Shown: piece after piece, positions 7,939 to 16,029 of the stretch
Position numbering within the stretch: the first letter of the stretch is position 1
Layout of the letters: each line of letters opens with the position of its first letter
Assembly (NCBI GenBank): GCA_029856435.1
Contig: JAHQXB010000073.1
Span: 1 to 36,210, forward strand
Source of the DNA: Candidatus Jordarchaeia archaeon
Lineage (GTDB): Archaea; Asgardarchaeota; Jordiarchaeia; Jordiarchaeales; Jordiarchaeaceae
Length of the DNA stretch: 36,210 nucleotides
Direction: 5' to 3'
The notes under the pieces: generated by a model
Databases searched by the model: none
The model's input: only the letters and a program-made list of their open reading frames with translations
Told to the model about the DNA's origin: nothing
Program-made: the position numbers and the translations under genes

Positions 7939-8475
7939 ATGAAAAGCCTAGGATTCGTTTTCAAAATAGTCGTAGTGGGCGACGGAGCAGTAGGAAAAAC
8001 CTCCTTAATCAAACAGTGGACCGAAGGTTCATTCAGAACAGACTACATCATGACGATTGGTTCAAACTTTGCTGTTAAGAGCTTGGTTATTGATGATAAG
8101 CCTGTTAAGTTGCAGATTTGGGATTTGGCGGGTCAGCCGCATTTTAGTGACGTTCGGGTTTTGTTTTATAAGGGTGCTATGGGCGCAATGTATGTTTACG
8201 ACGTGAGCCGTGTTGATAGTTATGATAGTGTTCTTAATTGGGATAGAGAGTTGACTAATATTTGTGGCCAGATCCCAAAGGTTTTGCTTGCGAATAAGGT
8301 GGATTTAAACGATCAGCGTAAGGTTAGTTCTGAGATGGGTAGCGTTTTGGCAGCCAAGTTGGGCGATGCTCCGTATTTTGAAACTAGTGCGAAGTCTGGT
8401 GTTGGTGTGAATGAGGCTTTTGAGAAAATTGCCCAGCTTGTGTACGAGTTGGCTAAGAAGAGGCAGCCTGCCTAA
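7939..8475 (+). CDS. Rab/Ras-like small GTPase
   Basis: This is a 178-residue single-domain small GTPase with all five G motifs: P-loop GDGAVGKTS (14-22), switch I Thr39 (MTIGSNF), WDLAGQ (61-66), NKVD (119-122) and TSAK near residue 150. It has no C-terminal prenylation cysteine or membrane anchor, so it is probably cytosolic. DLAGQ, in place of the usual eukaryotic DTAGQ, and a short tail fit archaeal Rab-like GTPases, which cycle GTP/GDP and recruit effectors. Start ATG 7939 has GGAGGA 6-7 nt upstream. The first ~40 codons end mainly in A/C and the rest mainly in T/G, an abrupt flip at about 8055 discussed under findings. Confidence 0.93.
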   Translation: MKSLGFVFKIVVVGDGAVGKTSLIKQWTEGSFRTDYIMTIGSNFAVKSLVIDDKPVKLQIWDLAGQPHFSDVRVLFYKGAMGAMYVYDVSRVDSYDSVLNWDRELTNICGQIPKVLLANKVDLNDQRKVSSEMGSVLAAKLGDAPYFETSAKSGVGVNEAFEKIAQLVYELAKKRQPA

Positions 8476-8483
8476 AATTGTGA

Positions 8484-8502
8484 TTTTTTGAAGCCCTTTT
8501 TT
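8484..8502 (+). terminator. Double T-run terminator
   Basis: Two six-T runs (8484-8489 and 8497-8502) lie within 30 bp after the GTPase stop codon, as expected for an archaeal intrinsic terminator. Confidence 0.45.
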
Positions 8503-8587
8503 GGTTTGACTGTTTCTATATTTGTTTTTTGTTAAGCTGTTGTGTTTGGGATTTTTTGTGGCATCTTATGCCCTCGAATGCTAGGGG

Positions 8588-8902
8588 TGTTAAAACTGCT
8601 TCTATTTTGGAATAAAGCTTGTTAACCTGAGAAATTTCCAACTGTTAACATTAAAGAAAAACCATTAAACCCATCATTCTTCAAAAACAACCACACATAC
8701 ATGTGCCGTGCAGCCGACTCCAGCCCGGAATGCGGAAGGCTCGAAAAAGCCAATGAGGGCAGGGCCACAACTGGAAACATTCCCCACCGAAAGCAAGAGG
8801 GATGTGCCATTTCAACCGTTTCCCTAGCGAAAACCTTCCCGTGAAATTTAAGGGAGGAAGAACCAAAGTTAGGCAAGGTTAACGCTGGGTCAGAACGGTT
8901 CC
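8588..8902 (-). mobile_element. IS200/IS605-like 3' end, inverted copy 1
   Basis: On the minus strand this ~315-bp block matches the plus-strand block 32954-33265 over its whole length, apart from small indels. Shared landmarks are AACCGTTCTGACCCAG at the start, CGCATTCCGGGCTGG in the middle, TGGTTTTTCTTTAATGTTAA and AGAAGCAGTTTTAACA at the end. It begins inside what looks like the last codons of a TnpB-like gene, so it probably is the 3' end plus right end of an IS200/IS605 or tnpB-only element. That position is where TnpB-associated guide RNAs are encoded. A multicopy noncoding RNA or other repeat family is the alternative. ATTCC..GGAGT here and ATTCC..GGAAT in the other copy both keep a stem. 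Confidence 0.55.
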
Positions 8903-9019
8903 TCTGTTTCGTTTGAGAGCGTTGCATTCACCAAGTTTTCCGTCGCCGCATATGTGTAGGGCTGTGATTTTTAAGGTGTTTGCGCAGTGGTAACATTCGT
9001 ATGCATACTCCACGTTGGA
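8879..9019 (-). pseudogene. TnpB-like C-terminal remnant
   Basis: A minus-strand frame reads EYAYECYHCANTLK, then HICGDGKLGE, and stops at 8879-8881. A CxxC pair followed shortly by CGDG is how many archaeal TnpB (OrfB) proteins end, after the second half of their zinc finger. The catalytic RuvC regions are absent and there is no start, so this is a non-functional tail leading into the conserved block 8588-8902. Assignment is by motif only. Confidence 0.4.
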
Positions 9020-9188
9020 TACCTTTTTTTGAACTGTTGAGCGATATTACGTATTTTTCTATGGGTATCCTTCCGCACACTCCGTATGCGTAGATTATTT
9101 CGTCGTAGATTACTGTGGTGGGATATCCACAGTTGGGGCATTTTTTTATGAGGGGGTTTGGTGTAGGCGCCGAAAAAGGTTTTAGCAA
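8928..9188 (-). pseudogene. TFIIB-type zinc-ribbon fragment, truncated
   Basis: The N-terminal 45 residues read KKCPNCGYPTTVIYDEI and then GVCGRIPIEKYV, closely resembling the N-terminal zinc ribbon of transcription factor B (CPxCG..VYD..GE..C..CG.V). The third zinc Cys is replaced by Tyr, and no cyclin folds follow. After about residue 50 the frame runs into the mobile-element tail in a different frame and ends. This looks like a TFB paralogue cut off by insertion of the adjacent TnpB-like element. A TATA-like CTATATGA at about 9220 would allow a leaderless transcript at TTG 9188, so a truncated ribbon peptide might still be made. Confidence 0.45.
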
Positions 9189-9819
9189 TTAATTTTTGGT
9201 GGTAGGTGCACCATTTGCATATTTCATATAGGGATGCTTTCCCAGTTTGGATTGTAAATTATTTGGGAGGTGTTTTGCATTATGGCTTTTCTCCACATCA
9301 TATGAACCCCTATTGTGGGGCTTTTACATGTTGGTTTGTTCCCTTATATGGGAGGTATACGTTTTGGACTGCCCAACACTTAAATCTATATGAGTGAACC
9401 AGATTTTTTGTGGTGTGCCAGAAAGCAATTACACCCAGAACTGGCTGAAAAACAAGCCCAACAAAGCCCAATAAACCACATCTCCCCAGATAACCACAAC
9501 TGAGAAAATGTACAAGTTGAAACCCATATGTTTAAACAATACTCCGGGGGCTGAATTTTTGTGGTGACCTTGCCTTTAGCCTGCCTCCGCGTCCCCTCCC
9601 ACCTCCATTTTTTACACTAAGGTGTTAAAAAGTGGGAGGTGTTAAAAAGTGGGGAGATGGTTTCTTTCAAGCCAGCCACAAAAACAGATCCCTACAAATA
9701 GGAGTGCTGCCTAAATATGTGGTATTTTTGGGTTTTTGACTATTTAAGTCCACTTATTTTGAAACTGTTGCAAAAGGCGTCCCCTTTCCTTGGTTTTCCC
9801 TTTTTTCTCGGTGAATGAT
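9189..9819. other. Gene-free region with a 17-bp tandem repeat
   Basis: No convincing gene lies here; a 63-codon plus-strand frame at 9206-9397 has no ribosome binding site or recognisable content. At 9620-9636 and 9637-9653 the 17-bp unit AGGTGTTAAAAAGTGGG is directly duplicated. The preceding CCCACCTCCATTTTTTACAC (9598-9617) is nearly its complement, so a hairpin is possible. The region just left of the mobile debris may be further element remains. The downstream end of the membrane gene at 9820 would terminate into it. Confidence 0.4.
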
Positions 9820-10785
9820 TCAGTTTTCATTTTTTCGTTTTTCCTCAAAATTTGATTTTTTATTCTTCGTTTTTTCTTCCCAAAGGGTGTCTTCTGCGCT
9901 TTTTTCTGTTCTTTTTTTATCCCTATTCAGAAGTTGTCTTATTTCTTTGTTATCTTTGGGGATTCGGAGGATGTTTTTGGATTCCACTTCATATATTAGT
10001 TTGCTTCTGCTGGCGTTTTGGTTAGCTTTTGTGTTAGTGTTAGTTGAGTAGGCTTTCTGTATTTTTGTAGGTGTTTTGTTTCTTCTTGCTAAGTATGCTT
10101 TTTTGTAAGTATCTTCGTTGTGGTTGGCGGGGTAACTGTTTGTGCTTGGGTTGCGTTTGGGGTTGTTTTGGTGATTGTTATAATTTGTGTCTTGGGGTGG
10201 GTATAATTGGTTTTGTTGATGCTTTGTTGCTATTTGCCGGCGTATTTTTTTGAGTGCTGCGACGGTGATTATTGAGGGAATTAGTGCTATAGCTATCAGT
10301 TCTAGGACTGGGGTTTGCATATTTTGTGGTATGGGATAAGAGCCTTCAGTGAGGAGATAGTATGCGAGTATTGCGGTGACGGATATTGTGGATATGGGTG
10401 TTAATCTTAGGGTCCATTTGATTTTTCTTTTGGCCAGTGTGGCTACGGTGGCTGTTATCATGGTTGAAGCGTATAGGCTTATAAGAAGCCTTTGTTTTGT
10501 ATGTGTTTCTGTCCAGCCGGGAAGGGCGCTGTAAAATAGCGTGTAAACTGTGAAGAAAAGGAATACTCCTAGGGCTAACCTCCAGTGCTTTTTATAGAAA
10601 TTTATTGTATTGTTTATGACCCAGCGCGCCAAACGTGTCTGATCTCTGAGCATGTAGTAAAGCAGGAAATCATGCCTAACCCAGAGGAGGCATAGACAAA
10701 GAATGTAGCCTAAGACAAGTATTATCACTATCACTAAGACTGATTGCAGCAGTGATACGATGTTGGATAAGAAGTTTTCAAACAT
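9820..10785 (-). CDS. Membrane protein with long Asn/Lys-rich cytoplasmic tail
   Basis: This codes for 321 residues from ATG 10785 with GGAGG 8 nt upstream. Residues 1-190 contain five or so membrane segments (about 10-38, 70-90, 102-118, 132-148 and 160-178). Residues 190-321 are hydrophilic, low-complexity and rich in Asn, Gln, Lys and Thr, ending in a charged Lys/Glu stretch, and are probably disordered. No family is recognised. It follows the large surface protein gene on the same strand with a 185-bp gap, so they may be cotranscribed. The coding strand is A/C-rich, the reverse of the genes left of 8 kb. Confidence 0.65.
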   Translation of the reverse strand: MFENFLSNIVSLLQSVLVIVIILVLGYILCLCLLWVRHDFLLYYMLRDQTRLARWVINNTINFYKKHWRLALGVFLFFTVYTLFYSALPGWTETHTKQRLLISLYASTMITATVATLAKRKIKWTLRLTPISTISVTAILAYYLLTEGSYPIPQNMQTPVLELIAIALIPSIITVAALKKIRRQIATKHQQNQLYPPQDTNYNNHQNNPKRNPSTNSYPANHNEDTYKKAYLARRNKTPTKIQKAYSTNTNTKANQNASRSKLIYEVESKNILRIPKDNKEIRQLLNRDKKRTEKSAEDTLWEEKTKNKKSNFEEKRKNEN

Positions 10786-10801
10786 TTTTCTGATCCTCCA
10801 A

Positions 10802-10970
10802 CTAGACCCGTTTCTGAGTGGGCACTCTCAGAGTTTCTGCCATGTGTTTAGAAAAGGGGCAGATGTGGTGTTTTCCGCAATTGTTTATGATTTCTCTCTT
10901 CTTCGGTGGAACTAGATTTGGGTTTTCCGGAATGGAAATGTTGGGAAAGCCTGTGCTTATGGGCTCTGAT
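10802..10970 (-). other. Open frame between two genes, no clear start
   Basis: The minus-strand frame ending at TAG 10802-10804 is open for more than 55 codons back into the previous gene and reads, for example, CGKHHICPFSKHMAETLRV, with Cys/His spacing that could hold metal. The next gene's Shine-Dalgarno sequence follows the stop directly, as in coupled genes. However, the only canonical start is a late ATG leaving 14 codons, so this may be chance, or a decayed gene. Confidence 0.15.
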
Positions 10971-13289
10971 TTAGTCTTCGTCTTCTTGTCCCTCCCCTGT
11001 TTCGCTTGGCCCGTATAAGTCGCCCTCAGAATTTTTGTAAATGATTTCTCGGCTTTTCCTTAGACGCGTGAAAAGTATTGCGCTTCCCACCAACCCGGAA
11101 CCGCTCATTGCGAGGACAATAGGCGTAGTGTTGTTTCCGTTCTGGTTAGAGCTTCCCAAAGAGAAGCCGAGTAGCACTTGGGGCTCTGAGTTATAGTCTT
11201 CTCCTTGAGTTACCACACTAATTGTTTTGCTGGTGGAGACAACAGTGTAGGATTGGTTGAAAAGAAGGAGTACTGTGTATTCGCCCACACTTTGGGGTGT
11301 CCACTGTGCTTGGAAATATTCAGTATTGTTCACCCTGTACTCCTCTGAGTAGACTAATTTTCCAGATAAATCTATTACCATTAGGGTTACTGGGTCTTGG
11401 GGCTGGGGTGTGAAAATCAGCTTGCTGAAGTTTGCCGTAATTTGGAGGGTGCTTCCCAGTACAACCTGCCCATTTTTGGCGTCGGTTTCAAGCCCGGGCA
11501 TCATTAGGTGGACTGCGAACTCCAGGCCTTTAGTCACTGTGTCGACGGTTATATTGCCTGTATAGGTACAGAATATGGTATAAGTTCCCTTGGTGCTTGG
11601 AGTCCAGTTGAGGAAAAACTGGCCCGAGCTGCTGGTGTATATAATGTAGCTTATGGGGTGACTGTTAGGATCATAGATGGTTACATTTATACTTACAACT
11701 TCCTGGGGGGGCTGATAATTAAGTGTCAGCTGTCCCTCAACGGTAACTGTGTCTCCTATGTAGATTAGGCCTCCGCCTATACCCGTGAGATTTACTGAGA
11801 GGCCTGTCTTAATCTTTACAGTGACTTGGGTGCTTGTCCAGTTCTTGGGTAAACCATTGTAGTCTCTAATCCACGCAACTACTTCATAAACCCCCATTTT
11901 TTGGGGGAACCATTGGGAGGCAGCGTAGCCCGAATTATTGGTAAAAGCATATTCTACCAGAGTGTACAAGTCGGGATTACTGGTGAAGGATGCGTTGGGA
12001 TACTCTAACTTGTTTAGTACACTCCACCGAACTAGTATATTTGAAGCTGCGTTGCCCTCTACAGTTACATAGGCGTTTAGAAGAACCCCGTCTTCACCCA
12101 GATAAATGGTGCTGGGATTAGCTGTGAATTCAGTTATTCGGTAATCAGTGGGTTGAACTGTGAAGGGTTCGATGGAGAATATCTGTCCATCAGTAGCGTT
12201 TATGGTGTAGCTGGGACCTGAAATTTGCGGTATTTGGAAAGAAGTGTAAACTGTCCCGCTGCTACTTGTGACTAATTGGTCTGTGTGCACTATGTTTTGG
12301 CTGTCGTCGACTACTGTAATGTTGAGAGTTATTCCTCCATGAGTGGTTAAGTTGAAGTTGCTGATTGCCGCGATGCTGATATTCACTGTTTCCGAAGCAT
12401 TATATTTGTAAAGGTTTGGCAAAATCTGTACGCTGTAGGGGTTTTTGTTGTGTAGCCAGATTAGGGTGTTTGTCAGAGTTTGCATGAGGCTGTTTCCGTA
12501 GGGGTTTTGGTTTATGGTTGTTATGTTATGTAGCGCCCAGTGCAACAGGTGGGGATTACCCTCGTATTGGTTATAGATGCTAAGAAAGTAGTCATCTTGC
12601 TGGGTAAGATCCTTCGCCAGGGGAATAAGTTTGGGGGAGTTGGTTAAGGTAAGGTTATCCTCGCTAAGTGGTAAGAGAATGTATCTTTGAGTAATCTCCC
12701 CATATAGGAGACTGATGCTATAATTCACATATTGAGGATATTGGTAAATTATATGGTAGTGAACGTCCCAACTGTTATACTTGGTTGAAATGCTGAGCAC
12801 ATGGACTCCTGTTTTGTTGACGACTTCCCGAGGTGTAATCTGGGCACCTAAATGGTTCAAGAACATGTAGCCTGCGCTTCCCACGGCAAGTATTGGTTTG
12901 CCGGCTTCTGCAATTATTTCAGATGCGCTCTGATTTATACTTGTGCAGGAGGTGTCGAGAATTAGGACATCGAAAACATTGGCTATTGTGGGATTGTTAA
13001 CGAGTGTTTCTAGGTAGACTTGGGTTACCGTAAAACCTTTTTGTTGAAGAACGCTTTGCCAATCATCAAAGTAGTTGTTTGCTGGACTGGTGATTAATAG
13101 TATGTTGGGTAAATTTGATTTCTGTGTGGTTGGGTTCCTACTAAATCCAAGGTTTATGGGATTCAGGTTGCTTGATAGGAGCTGGTTTGAGATTAATAGG
13201 AATCCAGTTAAAGCTAATAGTGATATTATTAGCAGTGTTAGGAGTGTTTTTTGTTTCAGTTTTATTACTCTCCTTTTTTTGGTTTTCAA
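10971..13289 (-). CDS. Large extracellular membrane-anchored beta-sandwich protein
   Basis: This codes for 772 residues. A basic N-terminus and hydrophobic segment (about 14-32) act as signal or anchor. Residues ~60-170 look like a class-I-glutamine-amidotransferase-like alpha/beta module (ILLITSPANNYFDDW, VLILDTS, KPILAVGSAGYMFLNHLG). A long series of Ig-like beta-sandwich repeats follows, then a single TM helix near residue 735 and a short acidic cytoplasmic tail ending GEGQEDED. The GNSG/GSAG-type amidotransferase-like module also occurs in the M28-like protein at 27337-29937, which suggests a related function. It is probably a surface receptor or envelope protein. The TTG start at 13289 is uncertain: it is close to the TATA box. 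Confidence 0.7.
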   Translation of the reverse strand: MKTKKRRVIKLKQKTLLTLLIISLLALTGFLLISNQLLSSNLNPINLGFSRNPTTQKSNLPNILLITSPANNYFDDWQSVLQQKGFTVTQVYLETLVNNPTIANVFDVLILDTSCTSINQSASEIIAEAGKPILAVGSAGYMFLNHLGAQITPREVVNKTGVHVLSISTKYNSWDVHYHIIYQYPQYVNYSISLLYGEITQRYILLPLSEDNLTLTNSPKLIPLAKDLTQQDDYFLSIYNQYEGNPHLLHWALHNITTINQNPYGNSLMQTLTNTLIWLHNKNPYSVQILPNLYKYNASETVNISIAAISNFNLTTHGGITLNITVVDDSQNIVHTDQLVTSSSGTVYTSFQIPQISGPSYTINATDGQIFSIEPFTVQPTDYRITEFTANPSTIYLGEDGVLLNAYVTVEGNAASNILVRWSVLNKLEYPNASFTSNPDLYTLVEYAFTNNSGYAASQWFPQKMGVYEVVAWIRDYNGLPKNWTSTQVTVKIKTGLSVNLTGIGGGLIYIGDTVTVEGQLTLNYQPPQEVVSINVTIYDPNSHPISYIIYTSSSGQFFLNWTPSTKGTYTIFCTYTGNITVDTVTKGLEFAVHLMMPGLETDAKNGQVVLGSTLQITANFSKLIFTPQPQDPVTLMVIDLSGKLVYSEEYRVNNTEYFQAQWTPQSVGEYTVLLLFNQSYTVVSTSKTISVVTQGEDYNSEPQVLLGFSLGSSNQNGNNTTPIVLAMSGSGLVGSAILFTRLRKSREIIYKNSEGDLYGPSETGEGQEDED

Positions 13290-13708
13290 AAGATGAAGTG
13301 TTGAGTATATAAAGGATTGTAATGCCTCTTTTTTGGGGGTATTTCAAGCAACTTTTAGGATTTTTTGTATGTTTACAAATTTCTTTTTCCTTGAAAAATG
13401 ATTTAAGAGTTAATAATTTCTTTTTCTGTTTTTTTCAGTTTTTAAAAGGCTTTAAATGTTGATGTTTGTGGGGGGCCAGAAAAAGGGGGTGCAAAAAATG
13501 TTCAAAAATCATATATTTTTTTATATACTAATTGCAACGGGGATAAGACGCATTTAAAGTCCCCAAAAATTTTCCCAAGAGTTTTACTCAAATAAGTGAA
13601 AAACACAAAAACTGTACAAATGTGAAACATGACCAAAAACATCCCCAAAAGAGACTTAGTCTTGGTACGCTTTCCCACTATTTTTCAAAAATGTTTTACT
13701 TGCCATCC
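13290..13708. other. Intergenic region with a shared promoter-like motif
   Basis: This 420-bp AT-rich gap holds the motif GTGCAAAAAATGTTCAAAAA at 13489-13508, followed by ATATATTTTTTTATATACT, a likely TATA box pointing rightwards. The same motif with a TATA after it occurs twice at 25391-25621. Rightwards there is no plus-strand gene, so the transcript would be noncoding or antisense to the end of the regulator gene at 13709. A short plus-strand frame at 13629-13814 runs antisense and I do not accept it as a gene. Confidence 0.45.
13306..13313 (-). promoter_or_regulatory. TATA box of the surface protein gene
   Basis: The plus strand reads TATATAAAGGA, the minus strand TCCTTTATATA, a good archaeal TATA element about 20 bp before the presumed TTG start. 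A leaderless or very short-leader transcript is implied. Confidence 0.45.
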
Positions 13709-15142
13709 TTATTCTATTTTTCTAAGATTTATTTTTAGCATTTCGGGGCCCCATTTCCAAGTTTTGGTTTGTGCGTCAAAAAGTTCAAGTAGTGGTATTT
13801 GGCTGCCCTCCTGATGACTTCTGAAAAATAATTTATATTTTGCTAGAGGGAGAAGTGTTCTGCGAATGGCTCTCTCCAGTGGGGTTATACTGCCTAGAGG
13901 CGCTTCTAACCAGCAGGCTAATGCATTCTCATTATTTAAGGTTCTCATCCAGTAGATCCAAGTTTTAGGGAGTCTTTTTATAGCCACTACAAATGAATGA
14001 AGTGTGTCTGTGTCTGATTCTATTATGAAGAGTATGTGCTCATTTAGGCCTATTTGATCTATTCCCAATGCGAGCTGAAGTGTTCCCCTCTTCAGGAGGT
14101 TCCTCCTAGTCCTAATTATGGTGCGGGTATTGTATCTCAAATTTTGGCTCAAGTCTTGCACGGTGGCGTTGAAATTCTTGGATAAGGCGTCGATTAACTT
14201 CAATTCCTTAATGGTTACACCTCCCACTTTTCCAAGTGGAGAGGTTGAAGAGCGTTTTTTGTCCATTTCTTCTGGGGAAAGAACTTTGCCCCAACCCTTG
14301 CTTAACACATTGCTGAGGTAGAGAGACCAGGCCTTCCAGTCTATTTTCCAGTTACCTTCATCCACATCGTAGAAGTCTAGAGAAAAAGAACTCTCAAATG
14401 AATCGATTATCCAGGTCCAGAATCTTGGAGCTCTCTTCTCAAATTCTTTATAAACCAAGTTAACTGCTTTGGGGGGTACCGCAATGGAGAAGAAGGTGTA
14501 AAGGTCAATTCCTCCGTAGAGTTCTTGTCTTGAGAGGAGGTAGGGGCTTTGGACGTAGGCTTCTCCCTCCACTAAGATGAGCATATTGGTTAATCCTATC
14601 ATGGGGTAATTTACTCTGGGAAATATTCCTAGGCGGCACCGCTCCTCAAGCATCTTTTTGCGGCGTTGGATGGTGGTGTAACTGGTATTTGTCTCGTCAG
14701 CTATCTCTTTTATTGTAATAAATATGTTGCTCCTAACTTTGTCCAGAATCTTTAAATCCTTCGCATCAAGCTTAACTCGGTAATCATAAACCATGTCCTG
14801 CAAGATTTGCCTCAACTGTTCAGAGGTTAGGCTATTTTCTCCGCCCAATCGCATATACTTGTCCAACTGTTTAAGTGTGGAAATCACAGAGGGTATGAAT
14901 TCTTCACCCATTATGGTATTTGCCCTAATTAAATCTGAGAACCTTTCCTCCTTCTCTCCGCCTGGAATTTCCCCCTTATACTTATATATGAAGAACCTTG
15001 TCAGGAGTTGCTTTTCCTCCTCGGGAAGTATGTCCGGTAAGAATAATTGAAACTGTTCCTCAAGTGAGAGTGATTCAGGGTTTTCCACGGTTTTTAGGGG
15101 TTCCATCCCCAAAAAATTTTTGATATCCTCAAGCTCGCCCAA
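13709..15142 (-). CDS. Tandem Lrp/AsnC-type winged-helix regulator
   Basis: This codes for 477 residues from TTG 15142 with GAGGG 7 nt upstream. Two Lrp-like DNA-binding modules are visible: LDAKDLKILDKVRSN followed by IKEIADETNTSYTTIQRRKKML (about 124-166), and TIKELKLIDALSKNF followed by VQDLSQNLRYNTRTIIRTRRNL (about 313-355). Each is followed by a putative sensing or dimerisation domain. A further N-terminal helical region (1-120) is unassigned. The duplicated layout suggests that one chain acts as an intramolecular dimer of a transcription regulator. It lies alone, 167 bp past the GTPase operon, same strand. The target is unknown. Confidence 0.75.
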   Translation of the reverse strand: MGELEDIKNFLGMEPLKTVENPESLSLEEQFQLFLPDILPEEEKQLLTRFFIYKYKGEIPGGEKEERFSDLIRANTIMGEEFIPSVISTLKQLDKYMRLGGENSLTSEQLRQILQDMVYDYRVKLDAKDLKILDKVRSNIFITIKEIADETNTSYTTIQRRKKMLEERCRLGIFPRVNYPMIGLTNMLILVEGEAYVQSPYLLSRQELYGGIDLYTFFSIAVPPKAVNLVYKEFEKRAPRFWTWIIDSFESSFSLDFYDVDEGNWKIDWKAWSLYLSNVLSKGWGKVLSPEEMDKKRSSTSPLGKVGGVTIKELKLIDALSKNFNATVQDLSQNLRYNTRTIIRTRRNLLKRGTLQLALGIDQIGLNEHILFIIESDTDTLHSFVVAIKRLPKTWIYWMRTLNNENALACWLEAPLGSITPLERAIRRTLLPLAKYKLFFRSHQEGSQIPLLELFDAQTKTWKWGPEMLKINLRKIE

Positions 15143-15309
15143 AAAGCATCCCTCAACAAGAAGTCTTACAACTACAGCAAAAATAAGATTTTCTAAAAAA
15201 TAAAAAATAGTCCCAAAAAAAGGAATAAAAATGCAGATAGTAAAAAGATCTGTGGCAAGAAGGGTCTTCTGGTAGCGGGTGAAAACTATTTACACATTTT
15301 TGAACAAAT

Positions 15310-16029
15310 TCATAATAGCTTTTTTACGGCCTCTTTTAGCTTTTCTGAATCAATAATGCTAATGGGGTTCAGGTGGTAATCCTTCTTGCACAGAGCCAAA
15401 ATTATCTGTGCATCCTCCGCTTCCCGGCAACCTACCAAATCAAAAAGAGTTTCTGGGCTTGTAACACCACCAATCAGAAGTTCCCAGAAAAATTCAGCCT
15501 GCGCAGCTAAAATTCTCAGCTTTCCACGGAGAACAGTTTCCCTTGACTTGTAGCGGGACGATTCGGAGAGAAGGTTTTCCATAAGCCAGCAGCGGGTTTT
15601 CACAATATCTACGTTTAGCCATTCTTGGTTTTTTAAATCATAGGCTGCCACATTGTGCTTGTTAAGTATTTTGGCGTCGGGCAGGGACGCACAAGAAGCC
15701 ACCCACCCAGTATCGAAATTCTCTACTAGGTTTTCCAAGAAATCTGATGAAATGCTTGGAGCTATGTACAATATTCTTTCGGATTTGCTGTTTTTCTCTT
15801 CTTCAAAGAGAGCTCTAAGCTCCTCTATGGCGCTCTCGGGCTCCTCTGAAACATTCTGATCCGATTCCCATAACCTTCGATGGGGCGCAAAAATAGCCAC
15901 TTCCCTCAAAACATCACGAGTAAGGAAACCTACAAAGAGCACCGGCCGCCGAAGTGTGAAAACAAGTTGTCCTAGCACTGCTAAGCCTTTTTCGCTGAAG
16001 TAGTTGAGGAGCCCCCTCAAATAATTCAC
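15310..16029 (-). CDS. Hypothetical protein coupled to the MglA-like GTPase
   Basis: This codes for 239 residues. Its GTG start overlaps the stop of the upstream GTPase gene (GTGA, 16026-16029), so translation is coupled and the protein is probably an effector or regulator of that GTPase. The first 30 residues include a moderately hydrophobic stretch (VLFVGFLTRDVL). The rest is mixed alpha/beta with conserved-looking ILYIAPSIS and a C-terminal helical region. No signal peptide or catalytic motif is evident. The family is not recognised. Confidence 0.7.
   Translation of the reverse strand: MNYLRGLLNYFSEKGLAVLGQLVFTLRRPVLFVGFLTRDVLREVAIFAPHRRLWESDQNVSEEPESAIEELRALFEEEKNSKSERILYIAPSISSDFLENLVENFDTGWVASCASLPDAKILNKHNVAAYDLKNQEWLNVDIVKTRCWLMENLLSESSRYKSRETVLRGKLRILAAQAEFFWELLIGGVTSPETLFDLVGCREAEDAQIILALCKKDYHLNPISIIDSEKLKEAVKKLL

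Noticed and set aside
7700..8100. Replication origin as a firm call
   Set aside because: The skew change fits, but no cdc6/orc1 gene or clear origin repeats are visible, so it is only a finding and not a feature.
8622..8927. 101-codon minus-strand frame within the mobile block
   Set aside because: A partly similar frame exists in the other copy, but frameshifting indels separate the two; a tnpB 3' end or noncoding RNA is a better explanation.
9206..9397. 63-codon plus-strand frame rich in His, Tyr and Trp
   Set aside because: It has no start signal, no recognisable content, and lies in mobile-element debris.
10818..11018. 66-codon plus-strand frame
   Set aside because: It is antisense to the end of the surface protein gene and the following gap, with no ribosome binding site; not a credible gene.
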